Origin: Periplaneta americana | Taxonomy: Eukaryota > Arthropoda > Insecta > Blattodea > Blattidae | Direction of reading: 5' to 3' | Assembly (NCBI RefSeq): GCF_040183065.1 | Contig: NC_091123.1 | Coordinates: 14,891,501 to 14,955,500 of the forward strand | DNA length: 64,000 bases | Notes under the pieces: generated by a model | Databases searched by the model: none | What the model was told of the DNA's origin: nothing | Seen by the model: only the letters and a program-made list of their open reading frames with translations | Part shown: positions 12,491 to 23,790 of the stretch, piece after piece | How positions within the stretch are numbered: position 1 is the first letter of the stretch | Layout of the letters: each line of letters opens with the position of its first letter | Made by a program: the position numbers and the translations under genes

Positions 12491-13455
12491 TTTAAAATGT
12501 TGAATCATTTTTTAAAATATGAAATGTTTTCATGGTTTTGAAATGTTGAAAATTTTGTTTCAAATTTAGAAAATATTTGAAATTTTTGGAAATGTTGAAA
12601 ATTTTGGCAATTTTCAAAATTTTAAAATTTTTTTAAAACTGTAGAAAATTTTTAAACTTATTGAAATTTCTGAAGAAAGAAAAAATTTGAAAATCCTTCA
12701 CATTTTCAAAATTTTCAGGTTTTGAAAATTTGATTTTTTTTATTTCAAAGAATATTTGAAATTTTTCAAAACTTTGTAAATGTGACATTTTTTCAATGTT
12801 TATATTCTGTAAATTTTACAAAATTTTAAATATCTTTTAAATTTTTTAAATTTCGTTAAAAATATTTGATATTTTTCATAAATTTTGAACATTTAAATTT
12901 TTAAACAATTTTTAGATCTTAAAAATCTTGAATAATTATCAGAATTTGAAATTTTGTTTAACCTTCAAGAATTTTAGAAATCTTAAAAAAAAATTAAATA
13001 TCTTGAAAATTGTTCACAATTTTTTGCAACTTTTTCAAATTTTTTTCAAATTTCTTTAGTTTGAAAAATTTTTTAAATACGCCTATTTAAATTTTCTTCG
13101 AAATTTTGAAAAATTTGTTTTGGTAATTCCACGTTTTTTTTATATCGACAATTTTTGAAATATGACATGGAAATTAAAAAAAGAAAAAAATAGATTTTTT
13201 CAAATTTTGAAAATTTTACAAATAATAAGTGAATATCTTGAAAATTATTGTAACATGAAAAATTTTACAATTTTGAAAATATTTTTAAAAATTTTCAGTA
13301 TTTTGAAAATTACTTGTTTTTTTAATTTATTTTGAACATTTTAGAAATATTGATATTTTAGACATTTGAATAATTTGAAACTTTGAAAGTTTTTAAAATT
13401 TTTTAATATTGTTGAAAATTTGTAAAGCTTTGTTGGAAATTTTTGGAAATGTAGA
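12487..13455. repeat. Low-complexity AT-rich block, AAATTTTGAAA-like
   Basis: About 970 bp almost wholly built from irregular variants of AAATTTTGAAAATTT and its complement, with runs of T or A. No fixed period is evident by eye. It abuts the satellite on the left and non-repetitive sequence (GAGTTAGCTCGCCTCACTG) on the right. Confidence 0.85.
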
Positions 13456-13992
13456 AACATTTTGGAGTTAGCTCGCCTCACTGAGCTGTATGAACATAGG
13501 AATTGGCAAAAATAACCGGTAATTTCGATATGGTTAACCGTTTAACTACTGGTTATTTTTGCTTGCCAGTTTAACCTGGTAACCGGTCGGTTATTTTTCC
13601 CAATAACCGAACGACAGGTTATTTGTTAAAATACACACCGTAATGTATTTAAAGTTTATCTCAAATTTAATATCAGCCCACATCGTTTCTTTTTATTATC
13701 TTGTACTCTATGTAATCAAACCCTAATACAAATTGTCTCGTTGGCCATTCCTAGATGGGGTATGAATTACTGCTTTACTTACTTAATCTGTCTATAGATG
13801 GCAAAATGAAATTCGACGAATCAGTGTCAATAATACAGGTGCCTTACTTAATTGCTGACTTTCTCTGATTAGCTTATAATATCGGGTACTGACATATTTC
13901 AAATGGCGAGAAACTTTTTTTTTCTCCTAACGGCATAGGTTCTTAGTGGACTTCAGGGATGGGTATTGTCGTAGATGTTCTCTGTCCATACG

Positions 13993-14903
13993 CAGGGACG
14001 GATTTACGTACAGTGCTAAAATTTGCCGTCCCCCAACTCCCTCAAACAGTTTATGAGCACCTATTATACAGGTCGGGACCAGTTTATATTAATTTTAAAT
14101 TAAATGTTACAATTCAGAAAACAATAAATTACTGGAATCAAAATACATGCGAATTATTAAGATTTCCTTCGCACTTTCTTCACAGAAAAAGCATTGATGA
14201 TGTCATCAAAGTCGATATGATGAAGCACATCAGACTCGGCGCAAAGAAATAATATATTACAACTTATTCATTATTGAAACAAAATTGATTTGTGAAAGGC
14301 AGGTTGTAGTTTATTTTTAATCATCGCTTTTGTTGGCCGTGTAATTATTACGAACATTTCTTATATTCATGGGAAATATAAAGTAAACTGAAAAAAAAAA
14401 CTTCAATTTTTTGCGGAATAAACATTTCATATCGAATTATATAGTGCACATGCTGGAAAGTGATTAAATAATATTGTTGACGATATATTATATTGGAAAT
14501 GTAACTGAGAGTTGTGGTTACTATTCATAGCGATAAAATATAATAAACACATATTCAATTTCATTTTCAACAATGCGTTGTTTATACAAGCAGTTAAATT
14601 TAAGTAGTTTTATAATAACGTGATACCGGTATTACAATAAGACTATGCAGCTGCACATATTCCTTTTACTCTCGCCATGACCGCGACAATGCGATAACAA
14701 AACAATATCCGACTTCTACAAGGTGTTCAAGAACAAACTTCAGAAAAGATTTACAGACAAGTGTTTTAAAAACAAATTTAATTGTAAAATGAAAATTAAA
14801 AAAAAAAAAAGGAAAAAGGAAGAGAAAGACAGAAAATGCCGCCCCCCTGAAAACTGCCGCCCTAGGCAGCTGCCTACGTTGCCTAGGCCTAAATCCGGCA
14901 CTG
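13993..14903. mobile_element. Non-autonomous hAT element with 8-bp target-site duplication
   Basis: The ends are CAGGGACGGATTTA (13993) and, in reverse complement, CAGTGCCGGATTTA (ending at 14903). TCCATACG flanks both sides exactly (13985-13992 and 14904-14911), the 8-bp duplication expected of hAT transposases. Length is 911 bp. The internal open frame at 13959-14252 starts outside the element and has no recognised domain. It sits inside the larger AATAACCGG inverted-repeat unit. Confidence 0.82.
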
Positions 14904-15495
14904 TCCATACGGCGAGAAACTTTGACTTCAATATTTATTGGTTATAGGAGAACAGATTGCTCGTCGAAATGTATAATAATCATGATTACGGAATTGTAAA
15001 AATTATGCAATTTGTGTACTTATTTTTATTAATCTTATCTACAATCCTACTTATGAGTGAAGTAATAAACTAAGTGCAACTTTATTACCTCGTATTATTT
15101 TTTTTATTTTGTTTAGGAACGTCATCGATTATCTTCAGCATTTAACAACATTCTTTTAACTACCAGTATCTACTTGTTGGTTTACAATTTATTGCAAATT
15201 GTTCTTTCATTTTTATTGCAATAACCTCTCATTTTGTTTGCCTGGCAAATTTCTATTTAAAACTGGTTTAACAATGTGTACACATTTTCCAGTGTCCAAT
15301 ATTCTAGTTTTTGAAAATTAATTTTAAACATTCTTTCCAATTTTCTCTCTTAATCCATTGTCCTTCCTCAAATTTTCTTTTCCTCATTGTTGTTTTAATT
15401 CCATAAATCCATGTTGTATAACCTCTCGGGCAGCAGCCATTCCAACAAGCCAACACTTCTTTTTTGGTAATCGTTCTCAACTCATCCTTTTTACA

Positions 15496-15843
15496 TTAAC
15501 AAAAAGGATGCCTATGATGGTCCGTCCCAGGAATCTGTGGAATAACGTCTGTGCCGGAATGTATTGCGGGCAGCATCAGCTCGAGTCCGCTAGGGAGTAA
15601 GATGCTCGTGACGGACGGTAGAGTGAAGTTCACATAGAAATTATCCCCTCCTGCAAGCGATTTCTCGCTTTGTTCAAGCAATACCTCCCCCAGAGCAATC
15701 ATTGCCCCTATCCCTGCCAGAGGGAGGTCTTGTTTCGTCTTTCTATCTACAGATTCCTGGGAAGCACCATAGCTAATTTGCTGAATTTTAAATGTTACTA
15801 AAACAATAACCGAAAAAATAACCGCTTTACCGACCAGTTTCAC
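15496..15843 (-). other. Unidentified 115-codon open frame in GC-richer segment
   Basis: The minus-strand frame starts at 15843. Its first residues (MKLVGKAVIFSVIVLV) look like a signal peptide, but they are encoded by the AACCGG-type terminal repeat of the surrounding element, so the resemblance may be chance. The rest (for example LPLAGIGAMIALGEVLLEQS) lies in a 15520-15760 segment that is visibly more GC-rich than its neighbours and is bounded by an inverted TCCCAGGAATCTGT / ACAGATTCCTGGGA pair. I do not recognise the protein. It could be a captured host fragment or the non-coding interior of a transposon. Confidence 0.25.
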
Positions 15844-15899
15844 GTTATATTAATTTTATAACAACATAACCGGTTATTTTCGAAATTCCAGTAACTTCC

Positions 15900-16394
15900 G
15901 TATGGTAGGCATTTATTTATTCATTTATTCTGGTGTAGTTAAGGATATCAGGCCTTCTCTTCCACACCACCAGAAACTTCCCAGCCCTACTAGAAACTCG
16001 TGCAGAGCAGTTGTCTTGCCTCAAGAAGATGATTAGACAGAATCATCAAAAATTAGTTGCGATCTCACATGAAATCACCACATTGGCTCTACATACTAAA
16101 AGTCACCACAGACAGCTCGAATTGAATTGAAGGAGGAGAAGTGGGACGAGAAATTTAAAAGGTATGCAAAGCGAGTCCTAGCAAAGGCTTCGGGGCTGAA
16201 ACAAACTGAATATGTGAGCTCCAAGCCTGTTGACCACTTGTCTCACTCAGGGTTATGCTGTTCCGCTAAAGGAGCTCTAGAAAATTTTGAAGGGGGAAAG
16301 CCGAAAATGGACGTAATCTCTTGGATACCACATACGCGAGGGGGGGGGGGGAATGTGATCAAACTGATCAGAGGACACGACGAAGAGGAAATGG
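15900..16394. other. Unassigned stretch with a weak open frame
   Basis: An open frame at 16127-16429 (plus strand; VSSKPVDHLSHSGLCCSAKG within) has no recognised domain. It is somewhat richer in GC than the neighbourhood and includes a run of about 12 G at 16340. Nothing firmer is seen. Confidence 0.3.
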
Positions 16395-16690
16395 CGGAAG
16401 ATGTAACTCTGCACATTGAAAGGAGCTAGACATTTCGCAGTGCAGGTGGAGTCGAGAAGACTCGTTTATTTCCTGTTCGATCGGAGATGTAAGCTTGCAC
16501 ATTGAAAGGGGCTTTGCCATTTCGTAGTGCAAGTGGAGTCGAGAAAACTCATTCATCTCCTGTTCTATAACTAACGCAAGTGGAGGCCGTCGGAAGAGAC
16601 GCCGCTAATTCTAATCTGCAAATTGAAAGGTTCTGTCCTTTCGCAATGCGACTGAAGACGAGTAACCTCGACTATGTAACAAAGAACTCA
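16395..16690. repeat. Three imperfect tandem copies, about 88-125 bp
   Basis: The motif GCACATTGAAAGG, then CATTTCGYAGTGCA, then GTCGAGAARACTC recurs at about 16409, 16497 and, more diverged, 16617. The first two copies are about 88 bp apart. No function is inferred. Confidence 0.65.
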
Positions 16691-16729
16691 AAGGAACGAA
16701 GATCAGTCGCTGGTCCCAGGAATGAAATT

Positions 16730-16996
16730 TTTTTTTATTTATTTTATTTTATCGGGTTATTTTACGACGCTGTATCAACATCTAGGTTATTTAGCGTCTG
16801 AATGAAATGAAGGTGATCATGCCGGTGAAATGAGTCCGGGGTCCAGCACCGAAAGTTACCCAGCATTTGCTCGTATTGGGTTGAGGGAAAACCCCGGAAA
16901 AAACCTCAACCAGGTAACTTGCCCCGACCGGGATTCGAACCCGGGCCACCTGGTTTCGCGGCCAGACGCGCTGACCGTTACTCCACAGGTGTGGAC
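16730..16996 (-). mobile_element. tRNA-derived SINE, copy 1, with 11-bp target-site duplication
   Basis: Read on the minus strand it begins GTCCACACCTGTGGAGTAAC, has an A-box-like region and a clear RNA polymerase III B box (GGTTCGAATCCCGG), then a body ending TCGTAAAATAACCCGATAAA and an A-rich tail (seen as T-rich at 16730). GGAATGAAATT flanks both sides (16719-16729 and 16997-17007). Three further copies lie in this window. Confidence 0.9.
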
Positions 16997-17009
16997 GGAA
17001 TGAAATTAT

Positions 17010-17210
17010 ATCAAGTAAAAAATATATAGAAAATACAAAATATATGTGAAATACGAAACGACAGTATTGTAAAATAAAACGCCATTGTATATCATAAATG
17101 AAAATAAGGATAGGAAAACTGAGTTTAAAATGTGTGTTAGAAGAATATAGCAAGGTTGTTGCCATCGACCAGTGGGAGAAGCAATCAAGAAAACAGAAGG
17201 TATAGCTCGC
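17010..17210. repeat. Dispersed repeat, paralogous to 21165-21597
   Basis: Shares ATATCATAAATG, AATAAGGATA..., AGAATATAG and a CATCGACCAGTGGGAGAAG / CACGCACCGATGGAAGAAG motif in the same order with 21470-21590. The copy here is uninterrupted, while the other carries a 248-bp insertion at 21221-21468. The family is unidentified. Confidence 0.6.
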
Positions 17211-17942
17211 GCAAGAAACGATTACCGAAAACCAATGGTGGCGTTGCTGTCTGTTTTGACGTGTGTATGTAGGCACGCCGAGGGAGGAGAGGTGCGAGCC
17301 GATGGAAGTACTGTCTCTTCCAAGAAGATGAACAGATGAGGACATCGCTGTGCAAATAAAGAACGTAGCAAGAAAAAAATTCGAAGCTAATTAAACGCGC
17401 AACATATGTTTACGAATGAAATAATAATACCGTGCGATACAAGACACGTATTCACGTGCAGTGGAACAAACTAAAGTCGTAATGTAACTATCACAACGCA
17501 AGAGTGACTCTATCGATGTCATTTCTCTTCCGACTGTACTCTTGAATATCATTCAAGTTATCTCGTGACCTTTCCTGTCGCCCGCTCTTCCTTATCGCAG
17601 TGTTTGATTCGCATTCCTTCCGTCGGTAATCCGTACTTGCGAGACCTATACTTAATCTCTTTTCACCTCGAATGCATTCATATCGACTGAACTTTTCTAC
17701 AAAGTAGATATACCAAAGTCAAGATAGAGGACCTGTGAGAGGATAATCTGTGCTAATAACAATATTAATTAGCGTCATTAGTCCCGAATTAATTATAATT
17801 ATTAGGGCTGTAGCTCTTTTCTACATAAATGTATATTCTTATACATTTCTATATGTTCATAATCTTAAAGACAATAGTCTGGCCCCTTGGAATTATTCCT
17901 AAATGTATAATTTTTTTTCTATTAAGCTGAAAAGGGCGAGTA
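17211..17942. other. No feature seen
   Basis: Unique-looking sequence with mixed composition (17211-17700 less AT-rich). No exon, RNA gene or repeat is recognised. Confidence 0.4.
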
Positions 17943-18605
17943 CACTGGCGTCCAAAGATTTATGACCTACGATTTTATGATCACGTAAAGCGAACTTTCA
18001 AACACGAGGTAAGTCAGAGCCAAAGATATAAAGTTAGACAAATTTTCAGAGTTCCGTTAGTTCTCAATAGGTGGCATAATTATTAAAAAAAGTGCCAGCG
18101 AAAATTATTATGTGGATTAAGCATAAATTATTCTCATAATTGACTATATCAGAGGTTTCCAGCTAAACCCAGTGCTGTTTTACAACCAACAGAGTGATGA
18201 AAAATTGAATTCTAATAATGCGGATATATTTATGTAGGATTTGCAACACTTATCTTCGCCATCTATTCACAGAAGTAATAACTAAAGAAGCCACACTTAC
18301 ACCATTAAATTATCCATCATTATCGATTAGCAGAGTCAGATATCTTTGAACATCAGAATTTCTGCTTGTGTAAGTGAGCCAAAGTTTAAACAAATGGACA
18401 ACCTTTGAAATATATCCGATAGTTCTTACTAGGTGACACTATTGTCGGAACGGGTAAAGAACTGTTTGGGAAAGATGATTATGTAAATCATAGTCATAAA
18501 TTGACAATATCAGCGCTTTCCAGCTAAATCTAGCTATCTTTTACAATTACCCGAGAAGATGAAATTTTGAATTCTTTAATGTGGGTCTATATAAATGTAA
18601 GATTG
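17943..18605. repeat. Diverged tandem duplication, period about 361 bp
   Basis: Two copies share, in order, GAGCCAAAG, TTAGTTCTCAATAGGTG / TAGTTCTTACTAGGTG, CATAAATT...TTGAC.ATATCAG, TTTCCAGCTAAA (18157 and 18518) and GAATTCTAATAATG / GAATTCTTTAATG. The copies are diverged, so the duplication is old. Confidence 0.7.
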
Positions 18606-18775
18606 TAAAGTGATAATTTATCAAGACGGAATCCATGTCCGGAAATGGATAGTTTGGGTGCTGTTTGGCATCGAAGTTTCTTCGCAATGTTGAAATGAGT
18701 CCTAATAGTTATGATGAACACTGAAATGCGCACGTAAGTGCATGGAAGAAGTCTCTCGTGTGATCTGTGGCTATC

Positions 18776-19345
18776 TTATTCTGCGCCCGCGTACTGCGAG
18801 ATAGATTTAGTTCTTCTTTTGCAGCTTTCGATATGATATCGTTCACATTTATTACCGCAGAGTTCGCATATGCACGAATCGTCTGGGTCGTGGAATTTTT
18901 TTGTTCTGCACAAGGTATGGTGGAAGCCGTGTACCGCTAGTCTCGTTATTATGTGCCTTTCCGTCCTGTTTGGTCCTGTCCAGTCTCGGTTTGCCATGGC
19001 TTCGCTGCAGTAAAAGTCTCTCCACATTTCTGACTTCTTTGCATATAGCAAGTTCGTTAGTTTCTCAGTCTGAGCAGTGGATGGTAGGAGGAAATTGGTC
19101 CTTAGTTCTTCAATGAGGAATGGTTCTCTTGTTAATTCATACGTGAGTCGAGATGGTGTTGTCGTTGCCACTCCTAGTGCCTTCTTTAGAAATCTTGCCT
19201 TCACTTTTTCCAGCGTGCCCAGGTTAGCTACATTAAGGCTTGGCCATACGATTTCGATTCCGTAACACAGCATGGGCACTATTTTTGCGTGAAAAAGCTT
19301 TATTCCCGTTTCTAGTGAGAGCAGTCTGATGTGCAATATTTCATT
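18776..19345 (-). mobile_element. LINE C-terminal region, post-RT segment with CCHC-like finger
   Basis: The minus-strand frame includes GIKLFHAKIVPMLCYGIEIV (the typical segment just after the reverse transcriptase palm), then LEKVKARFLKKALGVA, and ends with CICELCGNKCERYHIESC, a zinc-knuckle-like C..C....H....C. This order is seen in many arthropod non-LTR retrotransposons whose C-terminal finger follows the RT. The frame is open for 186 codons. The 5' part of the element is absent and the sequence just upstream (19351-19570) does not continue it. Confidence 0.75.
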
Positions 19346-19929
19346 TATTCCTAATAGTTATGCAACCCATTAACCATCAGCGTAAGGTGGATAGACGAAC
19401 TGCTCCTACTAGTTTTCCTACTCATGCCCTCATCAGGCATTCTCAACCTGGTGCTCTGTTTGACATTTGGTGCTGTCGTCATGCGAGTGAAAATGTGCTC
19501 GCGAGCATAAACGCACCTGAGGGCCTTTTTCAATACAAACTTTGTTGTATGATCCGGAATAAATAGTGTTCCTATCCATCCATTACACTATTTTAGTGAC
19601 CAGATAGGCCTATCCGTATTTCATGTTGTATAACCCCTTTCAATTCAAAATAAAGATTGTTCAAGAGAATAATATGGCTGCTCGTGAGGAAGTCGAACTG
19701 ATAGAGCTCCAGTCCACCTTATTGCTGAAATGTTTGTTTTTAAAGGAGAAATTCGTAGCCTTTGGGAAGTACAAAATACAAAAAGGTTCCAAATACTACA
19801 CAAAGTGTCTTTCAAAATGTCTAGTTATGTTCGGGATAGGGTTGCCAGAATTTTATTTGGGAAATAAGGAACACCTTTCATCCACATTTAATTTCTTAGA
19901 ACAAAAAAACCCATTGAATGTATAAAAAG

Positions 19930-20150
19930 AGCATTCATTCATAGTTTTCTGCCCAAATGCAAGTCTTTCATTGCAAATCCAGCATTCTCCAATCTTTCCT
20001 ATTTTCTGCCTTTCTCTTAGTCTCCGCATATGGTCCATATATTATCTTAATGTCTATAATACATTTTCTTCTGCCCCGAACTTTTCTTTCACCATTCCTT
20101 CCAGTGCGTCCTTCAGTAGGCAGTTTCTTCTCAGTCAGTGATCTAACCAA
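19930..20150 (-). mobile_element. LINE 3' tail (family also at 38975 and 44745)
   Basis: The minus strand reads GERKVRGRRKCIIDIKIIYG, then PYAETKRKAENRKDWRMLDL and a stop, nearly the same as the C-terminus of the LINE at 44745-45718 and 38975-39335. It is a truncated copy of about 220 bp. Confidence 0.75.
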
Positions 20151-20499
20151 TATATTGCATATTAATTAATACAATTATTATGATTTATGCATTATATATT
20201 GTAATTATTTATTACGTCATTTATTATATTGTGAACTTACTCTTTCATCTTATATATTCCTATATTTAATCTTTCCCACTTGAATATGCCGTATTTAACT
20301 ATTTATATAACAAAATCTTCTTGTACTGGTAGGCCTAAAATTCACTACACTTTTCATCATTGCTGAATTATACAAAAAGTTCATTTTTATAACATTTGTA
20401 ATGTTTTATTCGTTTCATCCTTCCATTTTGTAGCCATTACTGAAAATAATTGCCGTAAATGGGGAAAAGCTTAGCAAAAACTTTATTGTAGATATTATT

Positions 20500-20753
20500 T
20501 GAAGAGTCCACTGCAAGAATGATGGATGTCACTTTTTTTTTTTGTCGAAAATGAACCAAGACTGTCAATGCATAGCTTAAGACATATAGAATGTACATAA
20601 AGGGTTATATGGCATTAACACTGATAGTCATTGTCCAGTAATGATCGGAAAATCACAGTTACGCTTTGAGCGCTAAGCATTTCAAACTTTCAATCGCTTC
20701 TCCTGCAAAATGTATTCCAAATGACATCCATCATTCTTACAGTGAACTCTTCA
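20500..20753. mobile_element. MITE with 32-bp terminal inverted repeats
   Basis: The ends TGAAGAGTCCACTGCAAGAA (20500) and TGAAGAGTTCACTGTAAGAA (reverse complement of the right end at 20753) extend through GATGGATGTCA. Length is 254 bp and there is no open frame. A target-site duplication is unclear in the AT-rich flanks. A second copy, opened by 1.4 kb of other sequence, lies at 55977-57614 in inverted orientation. Confidence 0.8.
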
Positions 20754-21164
20754 TTTTTAGGTTTTTATGCACGAGTTTAATCTATAAAATACACAAATTT
20801 TCCTTGTACATAGGCCTATTATTACGTCGCCACCAACCACACTGCAAATGTGACGTAGGTATTGCGAGCGGGATTTGGAATTTGAAAACGGAACATTTTG
20901 GCGTACTGTTCAAGACTCGCACCTTACGCGGAATGAAATGAGCTAAAACCGTATTGTTCCGGTTAAAACCGTAGTCCCACGTACAAAATACAAAGTTGAG
21001 TAACATGCAAATAAGACAATTTTATTTTTAAAAATAAAAATAAAGAAAGAGGGCTCTCCCAGGTTACAGAGAAAAATACCAGGGCAGTACCCTGATGCGC
21101 CCTCGCATGATACACCCCTACTAGGTCACAAAACAGAGATTATACGAGTAAAAAAACAGAAAAG

Positions 21165-21597
21165 AAATAAAATAGATATGAAATATGCAAAGACAATATC
21201 GAGAATAAAACACAATAAATGAAGCGTCGGCTGGAACAACATTGCAAGTTACAAAATTTTCATTCAGCGTGTTTCCATGTAATAATGTTGTATGTAATGT
21301 TACCTTGCTATGCTCCTTGGCTTGCAACTGTCCATCAATGCAGTACGTGAAATTTGTCCACTCAAAATTTTGTTACCCTATAACAACAACATTGTACGTG
21401 TACACATTTCTGCAGCTCCTGTAAATTTTACCAAATGTAACTTATAACGTTGTTCCAGCCGACACTTCAAATATCATAAATGTAAATAACAAGGATAAAG
21501 TAAATAGATTTAAAACGTGATTTACAAGAATATAGAAAGACTGCTGCCACGCACCGATGGAAGAAGGAATGAAGAAAACTGAAGATGAGTTGGAATA
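21165..21597. repeat. Dispersed repeat (paralogue of 17010-17210) split by a MITE
   Basis: The left part is 21165-21220 and the right part is 21469-21597. The order of motifs matches 17010-17210, which acts as an empty-site reference for the MITE insertion. Confidence 0.6.
21221..21468. mobile_element. 248-bp MITE, GAAGYGTCGGCTGG ends
   Basis: The terminal inverted repeats GAAGCGTCGGCTGGAACAAC (left) and GAAGTGTCGGCTGGAACAAC (right, reverse complement) continue through a GTTAC motif, about 32 bp in all. AAAT flanks both sides (21217-21220 and 21469-21472). The uninterrupted paralogue at about 17086 supports the insertion and suggests a 4-bp duplication. Confidence 0.82.
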
Positions 21598-21686
21598 TTC
21601 TGTGCTGATAAAATATTAATAAAAATCGTAGAATGAATTTGAAAAATATTTTTCCAACACATTAGTTGGCACTGCAGTTGTATAAT

Positions 21687-22218
21687 TTAATTTATTGGTC
21701 TGACCCAATATTTTGGGTTTGCCCTGCGACACAGAATAGCTCACAATAAAATTTAAAATGAAAAATTATATAAACAGGTTTCAGACAAAAGTGAATAAGA
21801 CATAAGAAAAAAAATAGAACCAAGTGTAATTTAAATTGAGTGTAGACCATAAAGATGCTGACGAAATATCGCTACAGAAAATTTGATTATGGTGGTGACG
21901 ATGGCATCTTGAAGATCTCTCGTCAGCTTGTATTTTTCCCTCCACTTTACAAAGGCTTTCGGGATGGTGCCTCTCGCTCCGAAGAAGAGACCGGTAACTG
22001 TGATTTTTTCTATGTTGTATTTCGGCGATAGGTACTGAATCGTGGGCTCGTAGATTTTCTTTTTCTCTTCGTTCACTTCAGATGGTTGAGTGGCCGATGT
22101 AGGATCAATTATTTCGGCTGTCTATTTCTATTTATAGCTATGATATCGATCCTACGATTGCTTCCACCATCAGCAATACAATGAACTTCCTCGTGAACGT
22201 CTAGATTTTTGGATCTAA
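21687..22218 (-). mobile_element. R2-like endonuclease LINE, 5'-truncated 3' end (copy 1)
   Basis: The minus strand encodes GGSNRRIDI, EEKKKIYEPTIQYLSPKYN, KITVTGLFFGARGTIPKAFV and a C-terminus LYGLHSI. The 3' untranslated region ends near GGGTCAGACCAATAAATT. It is almost the same as the copy at 43955-44575. The RRIDI...DPTIRFE type of motif recalls the PD-(D/E)XK restriction-like endonuclease at the C-terminus of R2/R4/NeSL-type LINEs; this is family knowledge and not tested here. It interrupts a satellite unit on both sides. Confidence 0.75.
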
Positions 22219-22657
22219 GTGTAAATTCAAGAATTATTATGTAAAAGCACTAAACAAAAGTAGTGCGAGAGATTTGTAAATCTCCACATCATATTAGCAA
22301 TTTTCAAGAGAACGGTACAGAACCCTGTTGCAGTTGTCGAAGTATCGATACGAAGTTGTTAATTATTATTCAACACAAGACAACAAGAAACATGGGAATG
22401 TAATAAATCGTAGTATGAATTTCAAAAAAATACTCCATCACCATTGCTGTATAAATATTGGTGCAAAGTCGATGTAAAAAAAAAAAAAAAACTGTGAGAG
22501 ATATTCAAGTCCTGCCATGAAGTTAGCAATTTCTATACTACAATATGTCCCTATTACATTAATGTAATCAGAGTATCAATATGAAGTCGTCAATTATTAT
22601 TCAGCACAGCAAGACCACAAGAAGTATGGGAATATAATAAATCTTAGAATTTGAAAA

Positions 22658-23289
22658 TAGTACATTATGCAACGAGCCTATAATGGTAGTAATTAAGACG
22701 CGAGTATGTTTGTTTATGAAACGAGCGCAAGCATCTTAATTACCATTATAGGCAAGTTTCATACCACTTTTTATGCTCGACCATATTTCTAACTTGAAAT
22801 TATTCATAAGTATTCATGTTATGGTTATCTAAGTGAAGAGCAGAACTGACCTTCTAAATTGTGAGATGTGCACAGACGCGAAAGTATTGATTTTTTCCGA
22901 GGGACGAATGTCGTTGACCTTGATATAATCTAGAGAATAACATGAACATTAATATTGATATAACCTGGAAATTGATTTAGAATTGAAAAACGAAATGACA
23001 AATTGAATTTATTTGAATATTATTTACAATTAACGCTAATTATTATAGTAACAGAACATAACCTTCTGCAACAGTATTGGATTTCCAGCCTCCGTGGCGT
23101 TTCACTAATTGTCTTTCGATTGCATATCCGAGAATAATCGATACTTGCGGTTTTATAATGGTACAATGGTGATTTCTCATTGGCTGAACAACCGAAGTAT
23201 AACGAATAGGTGTACTTTAATGAGGTGCATTAAAGGGCTACTACCAGGTGTATAATTACTACGTTTCGGCATGGTCGAGCATAAACATT
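22658..23289. mobile_element. Inverted-repeat element with an internal hairpin
   Basis: TTTATGCTCGACCAT near 22770 is inverted as ATGGTCGAGCATAAA near 23271-23286. A separate perfect-looking hairpin, CCTATAATGGTAGTAATTAA / TTAATTACCATTATAGG, spans about 22679-22756. The satellite unit stops at AATTTGAAAATAG and resumes at ATTTATTCAGGAGG, giving approximate borders. The class is unknown. Confidence 0.6.
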
Positions 23290-23790
23290 TATTCAGGAGG
23301 TTAATCGGTATTACCACTCTATAAGTGTTTGTGTAAAGTGAATTATCATGTAGAAGCATAAAACAAAAGCACTGTGGCAGTTGTACATGTTTTGGCATCT
23401 CTGTGCAACAGTACTGCAGCTGTCATAGTATCAGTATGAAGTCGTCAATTATTAATCAGCACAAGAAGGCCGAAAGAAGCACGGGAAAGTAATAAATGTT
23501 GGTCCCAAATTGAAAAGTATTTATCCAGCAGTTCAGTCGGTATTAGAGGGGTATAAGTATTTGTGAACATTTTCATGAAGAAGCACAAATCGAAAATAAC
23601 AGGTAGGTATATAGGTCTTGACATGAAGTCAGCAATTTCTATGCAAGTGTCAGTATCAAGTTGTCAATTATTATTTAACACAAGATGACAATAATCATGG
23701 GAATGTACAATTCTTAGTATCAATTTGAAAAATATTAACCAAGAGTTCAGTCGCTATCACAGTTGTAAAAATAAAACTTGTAACAGATGT

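Larger units (their letters stand above)
13499..15889. mobile_element. Possible inverted-repeat element with AATAACCGG ends
   Basis: The left end at about 13499 (GGAATTGGCAAAAATAACCGG, split here as GGAATTGGC + AAAAATAACCGG) matches the reverse complement of the right end at 15866-15889 (GGAATTTCG + AAAATAACCGG). Both ends are followed inward by more CGGTTATTTTT motifs. The interior holds a separate hAT insertion and an unidentified GC-richer segment. No target-site duplication was clear, so the element call is tentative. Confidence 0.45.
21598..23790. repeat. Remnant long-monomer satellite, interrupted
   Basis: Old satellite units at about 21600-21686, 22219-22657 and 23290-23790, recognised by TTGAAAAATATTTTTCCAAC, TATGAAGTCGTCAATTATTA, CACAAGAAG.ATGGGAAT and the GTAAAAGCAC block. 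Two insertions cut them: a LINE tail (21687-22218) and an inverted-repeat element (22658-23289). Confidence 0.7.

Noticed and set aside
16791-17345. 184-codon open frame on the minus strand
   Set aside because: Its C-terminal half is the tRNA-derived SINE and the rest has no domain or splice-site support.
19351-19570. Extension of the LINE at 18776-19345
   Set aside because: Open frames exist but the residues do not continue the post-RT sequence of the element.
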